A DNA stretch of 28,239 nucleotides, from contig CBFGSA010000022.1 in the NCBI GenBank assembly GCA_965651365.1, positions 1-28,239 of the forward strand, read 5' to 3'. A model generated the notes under the pieces. The model saw nothing but the letters and a program-made list of their open reading frames with translations, was not told the origin of the DNA and searched no databases. Below are positions 22,784-28,239 of this stretch, one piece after another (position 1 is the stretch's first letter; every line of letters begins with the position of its first letter). Origin of the DNA: DASSBG01 sp965651365. GTDB taxonomy: Bacteria > Pseudomonadota > Gammaproteobacteria > Xanthomonadales > Rhodanobacteraceae. A program made the position numbers and the translations under genes.

Positions 22784-24844
22784 ATGAAATTCGGGAAATT
22801 TGCTGCTCTTCTGGTGATCCTGCTGTTGGCGGTGATCTCCCGGCCAGCGAGTGCCACAACCCGCTACTGGCCGGGTAGTGCGCCTTGCAATACAACGCTG
22901 CAGGCGTGCATCAATGGCGCGGCGAACGGCGACTACATTTTCATTCAAAGCAATGGCACCATTGACGAATCCCTGAACCTGTATGATCGCAGCCTCACCT
23001 TGCGTGCTGCCAATGGCTATCATCCGCAGCTCGCTGTCGGCCGCTGGATCTCGATCACGACCTCGTCGGTGGTCGGCGATGTCACGGCCCGGGTTTCGGG
23101 TATCCGGCTTCTGGATGGCTACATCGACGTGCGCTACAACGGCACCGGCACCGGCACTTACGACATCCGCGACATGGATGCCAACAACATTGCGCTCGAA
23201 GCGGCCCACGGCATTGTCAACGCCACGGTGTACAACAATCGCATCCTTGGCACGCCGATTAGCCTGAACGATGGTGTGTTGCGGCTCAACAATCGTGGCG
23301 CCGAGCTGAATGCCGAGGTGTACTTCAACAAGGTCAGGCGCGCAACGACGACCAATACCGATGGTGCCGGCATCCTGGTCGACGAAACCGCTGGCGCCAG
23401 CGGCAAGGTCAAGCTGCTGGGCAATGTGATACATGGGGCATTCAATCGCGCCGGCATCTTTGTTTCCGAAGGTCTGTTCAGTTCAGCCGCCAGTGACTTT
23501 ACCGCCTATGCCTTCAGCAACGTCGTGGTCTGTGATTCGGCGGCTTCCTTCCCCGGTCAGGGTATCGGCTTCACGGTCAGCGATGGCAGCATGACGGCCC
23601 AGGCCGTCAACAACACGGTTTCGGACTGCTACAGCGGTGTCACGGCGTCGCAATGGTACGGTGGCGGTTCAGGCGCTGCGATCGACGGCGTTGTATCCAG
23701 CAACCTGATTGCCGGCGCCGAATACGGCCTGTTCCTCAACCCGCTGGCTGCCGACATGGCCGCCCACAACGACTACAACCTGATCAATGCCACGCATGCC
23801 ACCAATGGTGGTTTCACGCTCGGCAGCCACACCATCACAGCGCCGGCCAAGCTGGTTTCCGCCGGGATACCGCGCCTGACGTCGAGCTCGCCCGGCGTGG
23901 ACGGGGGCGATACCGCCACGGCCGGATTCGGACTGATTTTCGCGGGTATGCCGCCCCTGGATGCTGACGGGTTGCGGCGTTTCCAGGGGGCTGCCGCCGG
24001 GGTCGATGTCGATATTGGTGCCTACGAATACGGCGACCTTGGCTTCATGCATAACGTCAGTGCCAGCTCCAGTTCGCACGTCACCTGGATCTACAATCCG
24101 GTCACCGACGGTGACAGTTCGCTGGACCTGTTCGCCACCCCGAATTTCAATGCCGGAGGGATGGGGTCCAATGTGTCCAACAACCACGCCTTCGGCTCCT
24201 GGTATGCGAGTGGCCATTGGACCTTGTTCAATGAAGACACCACGGTGGACATGCTGGCCAACGCGCACTTCAACGTGTTTGTGCCAGGCAAGGGCAGCGG
24301 CGTGTTCCGTCACGTGGCCAGTGCCGGCAATACCAGCGGCTGGTCGACCACGCTGGACGACTCCAGCGTCAACGACAAGTCGGACCGGATCGTGCTGGTG
24401 AACCAGAACTATACTGCCGGAGGCCAGTACAACAATCATCCGGTGGGCGTTTTCTACTTTGCCTTCGGCGGATCGGGGAGTTGGTCGATCATCAATCTGG
24501 ACCAGTTGAACTCCGGCGGTGACATGCCCGTGGGTGCCGGTTTCAGCGTCTACGCCCAGCAACCCAGCCCCAACGCCTTCCGTGTGACGCAGTCAACTAC
24601 CAGCACCGGCTTGACTCTGGATCATCCGCTGCTCAATGACACACCGTGTGCCCAAGTGGCGGTAACCCGAATGCTGGGCAGCAACCCGGTGTCCGGCAAC
24701 TTCGACGTGTACTATGCTGGTGGTCGCTGGTTGATCTTCTCCTATGGCGGCGCGATCGAGGCGGGCGACCAGTTCAACGTGGTGGTGAATCCGCGTCAGG
24801 TCGAACTGTGCAGTGACGTGATCTTTGCCGACGGCTTCGAGTAG
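22784..24844 (+). CDS. Secreted right-handed beta-helix protein with three C-terminal repeats and an IFADGFE tail
   Basis: From the ATG at 22784 (GGAG upstream) the product is 686 residues. A signal peptide ends near PASATT (about residue 24). Residues about 30-410 form a parallel beta-helix-like region, rich in Asn/Gly/Val turns. Three related segments of about 80 residues follow (about 420-655), each with a hydrophobic opening, an NNHxxGxWY or NNHPVGVFY-type turn, a W-x-I/L-F strand and a closing FNV or FSV; they resemble a small domain of unknown function. The last residues are DVIFADGFE. No catalytic motif is recognised, so an adhesin or surface role is more likely than a polysaccharide lyase. 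It starts just outside the tRNA fragment, so it should be old chromosome. Confidence 0.75.
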   Translation: MKFGKFAALLVILLLAVISRPASATTRYWPGSAPCNTTLQACINGAANGDYIFIQSNGTIDESLNLYDRSLTLRAANGYHPQLAVGRWISITTSSVVGDVTARVSGIRLLDGYIDVRYNGTGTGTYDIRDMDANNIALEAAHGIVNATVYNNRILGTPISLNDGVLRLNNRGAELNAEVYFNKVRRATTTNTDGAGILVDETAGASGKVKLLGNVIHGAFNRAGIFVSEGLFSSAASDFTAYAFSNVVVCDSAASFPGQGIGFTVSDGSMTAQAVNNTVSDCYSGVTASQWYGGGSGAAIDGVVSSNLIAGAEYGLFLNPLAADMAAHNDYNLINATHATNGGFTLGSHTITAPAKLVSAGIPRLTSSSPGVDGGDTATAGFGLIFAGMPPLDADGLRRFQGAAAGVDVDIGAYEYGDLGFMHNVSASSSSHVTWIYNPVTDGDSSLDLFATPNFNAGGMGSNVSNNHAFGSWYASGHWTLFNEDTTVDMLANAHFNVFVPGKGSGVFRHVASAGNTSGWSTTLDDSSVNDKSDRIVLVNQNYTAGGQYNNHPVGVFYFAFGGSGSWSIINLDQLNSGGDMPVGAGFSVYAQQPSPNAFRVTQSTTSTGLTLDHPLLNDTPCAQVAVTRMLGSNPVSGNFDVYYAGGRWLIFSYGGAIEAGDQFNVVVNPRQVELCSDVIFADGFE

Positions 24845-24864
24845 ACAGTGGCTGAGTGCCATGT

Positions 24865-24890
24865 GGCCGCAGGCAGCATATACTGCGGCC
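24865..24890 (+). promoter_or_regulatory. Hairpin directly before the sigma factor start codon
   Basis: GGCCGCAG (24865-24872) pairs perfectly with CTGCGGCC (24883-24890) around a 10-base loop, ending one base before the ATG at 24892. It occupies the position of the ribosome site, and no Shine-Dalgarno sequence is visible there. It could limit translation or end transcription from the upstream gene; there is no T-run. Confidence 0.4.
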
Positions 24891-24891
24891 C

Positions 24892-25476
24892 ATGGCCGAT
24901 CATGATCGTTCGCGCGAGCCGGATGACCTGACCCGGCGGCTCAATGCCGTACCGGATGGTGTGGGCACGATGCCACCGGACTTGCCGGAGATGGCATACC
25001 GGCAACTCAAGCACCTGGCGCATCGGCAGTTGCAACGCGAGCATGGCGAGCGGACGCTTTCCACCACGGCTCTGGTGCACGAGGCTTGGCTGCAGATTGG
25101 GGACAGCAGTGGCTGGCAGGATCGTGCCCATTTCTATCGCTACGCGGCGACCGCGATGCGACACATCCTGGTGGACCAGGCACGTCGGCGTCTGGCCGAC
25201 AAACGCGGCGGCGGTGCCAGGCCGGTTGATCTGGCAGCGTGCGAAGTGCATGTGGAAGATGCTGCCGAGGACATACTGGGGCTGGACCAGGCACTTGAGG
25301 AGTTGGCACGCGAACATCACCCCTTGGCCCAGGTGGTGGAGTTGCGCTTTTTTGCCGGTCTGTCCGTAGCCGATACAGCGCGTGTGCTGGGAACCAGCGA
25401 GCGCAGCGTAGTGCGCAACTGGCGCCTGGCGCGCGCCATGATTCACCGCCAACTGGAACGGGACCATGCCCGCTGA
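24892..25476 (+). CDS. ECF-like RNA polymerase sigma factor
   Basis: A 194-residue sigma factor with region 2 at about 40-110 (LSTTALVHEAWLQI, then DRAHFYRYAATAMRHILVDQ) and region 4 at about 130-190 (VVELRFFAGLSVADTARVLG with a helix-turn-helix). This pattern matches the ECF subfamily that commonly precedes Ser/Thr kinases in Xanthomonadales and Acidobacteria. No anti-sigma factor gene is visible; the kinase that overlaps its end by 11 bases is the probable controller. The start at 24892 (MADHD) matches relatives better than a GTG at 24856 that would read through the hairpin. Confidence 0.88.
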   Translation: MADHDRSREPDDLTRRLNAVPDGVGTMPPDLPEMAYRQLKHLAHRQLQREHGERTLSTTALVHEAWLQIGDSSGWQDRAHFYRYAATAMRHILVDQARRRLADKRGGGARPVDLAACEVHVEDAAEDILGLDQALEELAREHHPLAQVVELRFFAGLSVADTARVLGTSERSVVRNWRLARAMIHRQLERDHAR

Positions 25477-28239
25477 CAGCATTCCTCCGGACAGGCCTGG
25501 CGAGTTGTTTGCCGAAGCTCTTGGCCTGGATGCGGATGCACGGGAAGCCTGGCTCGATGTGCATTGCAGGGACGCCGGGCTGCGCGCCGAGGTTCTGGCG
25601 CTGTGTGCCGCGGACGAAGCGGCCGGCGGGGTTCTGGACGGCAAGGTGGACAGGCTCGCTGGTGCATTGATCGAGCCGGGTGCCGAGAGCGGCAGTGCGA
25701 TGCTGGGAGCGCGCATCGGCCCTTGGAAGATTACCGCGCTGCTGGGTGAAGGCGGCATGGCCACGGTCTGGCAGGGCAAGCGATGTGACGGTCAGTTCGA
25801 GCAACAGGTTGCAATCAAGTGCCTGCGAACCGCGCTGCTTGGCCCGGAGCTGGTGCGACGCTTCGAGCGTGAGCGCCAGATTCTTGCCAGCCTGGAGCAT
25901 CCGGGCATGGTGCGCCTGCTGGATGGCGGGGTCAGCGCGGATGGTGTGCCCTATATCGTGATGCAGCGGGTGCATGGCGACCCGCTGATTGCAGCCTGTG
26001 ATCAAGGCGACCTGGGCTTGCGCCAGCGTCTGACGCTGTTTGCCGGGATCTGTGACATCGTGCAGTTCGCCCACCAGCATCTGGTGGTGCATCGGGACCT
26101 GAAGCCGGCCAATATCCTGCTCGACACCGACGGACAGCCGCATTTGCTGGATTTCGGAATCGCCGGCTTGCTGGACGAGGCAGCCGCGGCGACGACGGCT
26201 ACCCGCGCACTCGCCCTGACCCCGGCCTATGCGGCGCCGGAACAGCGCAAGGGCGAACCTGCGGGCGTGGCGGCCGATGTGTTCGCCCTGGGCGTGATTC
26301 TGCAGGAACTGGTCAGTGGTGGAGAACGCCCCGACCTGGGCGAGGACGAGGACCCGAGTGAACACGCGGACCAGTGGCCTTCACGGCGCGTGCTGCTGGG
26401 TGCTGGCAGGGACGCCTCCTGGCGGCGTCATCAATCACGCCGGCTGCGTGGCGACATCGACGCCATTGTCCTCAAGTGCCTGCGCCTGAAGCCGGAGCAG
26501 CGTTACCAGTCCGTGGCACATCTGGCATGGGATGTGCGCAACCACTTGTCGCACCGCCCCGTTTCAGCGCGGCGGGGCCGTTTCGGTTATCGCGCGGGCC
26601 TTTTCGTGCGGCGGCATGCGGCAGGGCTGTCCGCCACCAGTATCGTGTTGCTGGTGCTGGTGGCGTCGCTGGCCTGGAGCCTGCACCAGACCCGGCGCAC
26701 CAGGGCAGCGCTTGAGGAGAGCCAGGCATTTCAGGGTTATCTGCTTGATTTGTTCGAGAGCAACCTGCCGGCTGGAGCCGCCAGCACGCTCCCGACCACG
26801 CGTGAGCTGCTGGAACGCGGCGCCCGGCGCGCACGTACCGGATTTGGCGACAAACCGGCACTGCGCTCGCAAATGCTGGCCGCCGTGGGTGGCATATATC
26901 GACGCTTGGGGCAATACGATGAAGCGGGCCGGCTGCTGCGCGAAGCAGTGTCCACCAAAGATGGCCAGGGTGCGACGAACCTGGATACGATGCGCGAACT
27001 TGCACTGCTGAACGCGGACCAGGGGCACCTGCGGGAAGCGGCGCAAATGCTTGCCCGAATCCTTGCCGAGCGCCGTGTTCAGGGCGCGCATGGCAAGAAT
27101 CTGGCCACGGCCCTGCGCGAGCTGGGCCGCGTCTACTCGCAACTTGGCGAACACGACAAGGCCATCGCCCTGCAAGGCGAGGCGGTGGACGCGCTGCAAG
27201 GCCTCGGCGACGCTGCGATGTCCGAGCTTGCCGACCCCCGCAATGACCTCGGCACGGCCTTGCTGCGGGCGGGTCGTGTTTCCGGGGCCATCGATGTATT
27301 GCGCCGCGCCCTGGCAGAAAAGCGCCGCGTGTACGGCGATGTGCACGAGGAGGTCAACAACACGGCAAGCAACCTTGCCGCAGCCTTGCGCCAGGAGGAG
27401 CAATACGAGGAGTCGGGCCGACTGTTGCGCGAGGTGGTCCGGACGGATCAGCTGATCTACACATCCGCACATCCGCGTGCGGCCCAGCATCTGAACAATC
27501 TGGGCACACTGCTTGATTTTTCCGGACGTCCTCTGGAGGCGCGCGAGTACCTCCGGCAGGCTTTCGAGATGTATGGAAAGCTCTTCGGGCCCGACCATCC
27601 GCAAACGGCAATCGCCCTGTCCAATCTGGCCGGGGTCGAGTATCGATTGGGCCATGCCCGTGTCGCTGCACCGATGCAGCGCCGGGTTCTCAAGCAGTTT
27701 CTCGCGACCTACGGCGAGCGGCATTACAGCGTTGCCGTCGCGCAGAACAATCTGGCCCGGACACTGGCCGATCTGGGCCAGTGGGCAGAGGCGCGCGAGT
27801 TGGCATCCGCCTCACTCAAGCTCAAGCGCGACTTGCGCGGCGCCAATGATCGCAGCACCGCGCCGGCGCTGGTGTCGCTGTCTCAGATTGATCGTCGCAC
27901 AGGGCAGCTTGCTGCGGCGCGCGAAAACCTGTTGCGTGTGCTGACGCTGGACGGCATCGAGCAGCGCGCCAGTTCGCCAAGGGTGCTGGGCTATCGGGTG
28001 GACCTGGCTCAGGTTTTGTGTCTGCAGGGCAAGGCCGGCGATGCCATGGATATGCTCGATAGCGCCCTGGGCAATGCGGGCCTGACACCTGCACGCGCAC
28101 CGCTTGAGCGGGCGCATGCCCTGTCCGTCCAGGGTGACTGCCTGGATCAGCAGGGCCAGCCGCTTGCTGCGCGCCGGGCCTGGAAGCAGGCGCTGGAGCT
28201 GCGCAAGAATCGCTTGCCGGATGATTTTCCGGACAGTCG
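25466..28239 (+). CDS. Membrane Ser/Thr protein kinase with TPR repeats (partial at right edge)
   Basis: The frame is open from the ATG at 25466 to the window edge (924 codons). After an N-terminal region of about 80 residues comes a Hanks-type kinase domain (about 85-365): Gly loop LLGEGGMATVW, Lys in VAIKCL, HRDLKPANILLD, LLDFGIAG and the APE-like YAAPEQ. A single membrane span (about 388-408, SATSIVLLVLVASLAWSL) separates it from a C-terminal region of TPR repeats (about 430 on) with the spacing of the TPR_12 type, such as YRRLGQYDEAGRLLREA. The kinase would be cytoplasmic and the TPRs on the other side, sensing or binding a partner. Its start overlaps the sigma factor gene, implying joint expression and probably control of that sigma factor. 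Confidence 0.92.
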   Translation, partial: MPADSIPPDRPGELFAEALGLDADAREAWLDVHCRDAGLRAEVLALCAADEAAGGVLDGKVDRLAGALIEPGAESGSAMLGARIGPWKITALLGEGGMATVWQGKRCDGQFEQQVAIKCLRTALLGPELVRRFERERQILASLEHPGMVRLLDGGVSADGVPYIVMQRVHGDPLIAACDQGDLGLRQRLTLFAGICDIVQFAHQHLVVHRDLKPANILLDTDGQPHLLDFGIAGLLDEAAAATTATRALALTPAYAAPEQRKGEPAGVAADVFALGVILQELVSGGERPDLGEDEDPSEHADQWPSRRVLLGAGRDASWRRHQSRRLRGDIDAIVLKCLRLKPEQRYQSVAHLAWDVRNHLSHRPVSARRGRFGYRAGLFVRRHAAGLSATSIVLLVLVASLAWSLHQTRRTRAALEESQAFQGYLLDLFESNLPAGAASTLPTTRELLERGARRARTGFGDKPALRSQMLAAVGGIYRRLGQYDEAGRLLREAVSTKDGQGATNLDTMRELALLNADQGHLREAAQMLARILAERRVQGAHGKNLATALRELGRVYSQLGEHDKAIALQGEAVDALQGLGDAAMSELADPRNDLGTALLRAGRVSGAIDVLRRALAEKRRVYGDVHEEVNNTASNLAAALRQEEQYEESGRLLREVVRTDQLIYTSAHPRAAQHLNNLGTLLDFSGRPLEAREYLRQAFEMYGKLFGPDHPQTAIALSNLAGVEYRLGHARVAAPMQRRVLKQFLATYGERHYSVAVAQNNLARTLADLGQWAEARELASASLKLKRDLRGANDRSTAPALVSLSQIDRRTGQLAAARENLLRVLTLDGIEQRASSPRVLGYRVDLAQVLCLQGKAGDAMDMLDSALGNAGLTPARAPLERAHALSVQGDCLDQQGQPLAARRAWKQALELRKNRLPDDFPDS

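Noticed and set aside
26564..27724. A 386-codon minus-strand open frame
   Set aside because: It is antisense to the TPR part of the kinase gene and shows no domain of its own.

Overview
The window looks like chromosomal DNA of a GC-rich gammaproteobacterium, most likely of the Xanthomonadales/Rhodanobacteraceae type. This is inferred from gene content and style: an ECF sigma factor paired with a TPR-tailed Ser/Thr kinase, secreted proteins ending in an IFA(D/S)GF(E/D) tag, and a TonB receptor beside a PepSY/two-component set. Species cannot be named from the sequence.

Bases 1-9400 hold a myo-inositol catabolic locus. Two tandem inositol dehydrogenase genes (iolG-like, the second cut by the left edge) run leftward. 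An RpiR-type regulator and a tightly packed iolC(DUF2090 fusion)-iolD-iolE-iolB-iolA run rightward. Together they would take inositol through inosose, diketo-inositol, 5-deoxyglucuronate, DKG, DKGP and malonate semialdehyde to acetyl-CoA and dihydroxyacetone phosphate. Bases 9506-13132 are a second operon: an OPA/GlpT-type MFS transporter, an inositol monophosphatase and a Tat-exported PhoD-like phosphatase, coupled start to stop. The iolG, iolC and transporter promoters each carry two related 14-bp sites 29 bp apart around the -10 region, so the transporter operon probably belongs to the same regulon. I infer that the organism takes up a phosphorylated inositol compound and dephosphorylates it inside the cell.

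Bases 13086-17615 hold a TonB-dependent receptor (leftward) divergent from a PepSY protein, an OmpR-type response regulator and a sensor kinase. Direct repeats spaced 11 bp lie in the shared promoter region.

Bases 17620-22680 are accessory DNA. Repeated core-plus-hairpin elements bracket a coupled pair of secreted proteins (a metzincin-like protease and a beta-sandwich protein with a sorting-like tail) and a compact tyrosine recombinase. A P4-type integrase follows, next to a 3' fragment of a tRNA-Lys gene that marks one end of an integrated element. No second copy of the tRNA segment was seen, so the other end may lie left of the window.

Bases 22784-28239 hold a secreted beta-helix protein with three C-terminal repeats, then an ECF sigma factor overlapping a membrane Ser/Thr kinase with a TPR region that runs off the right edge.
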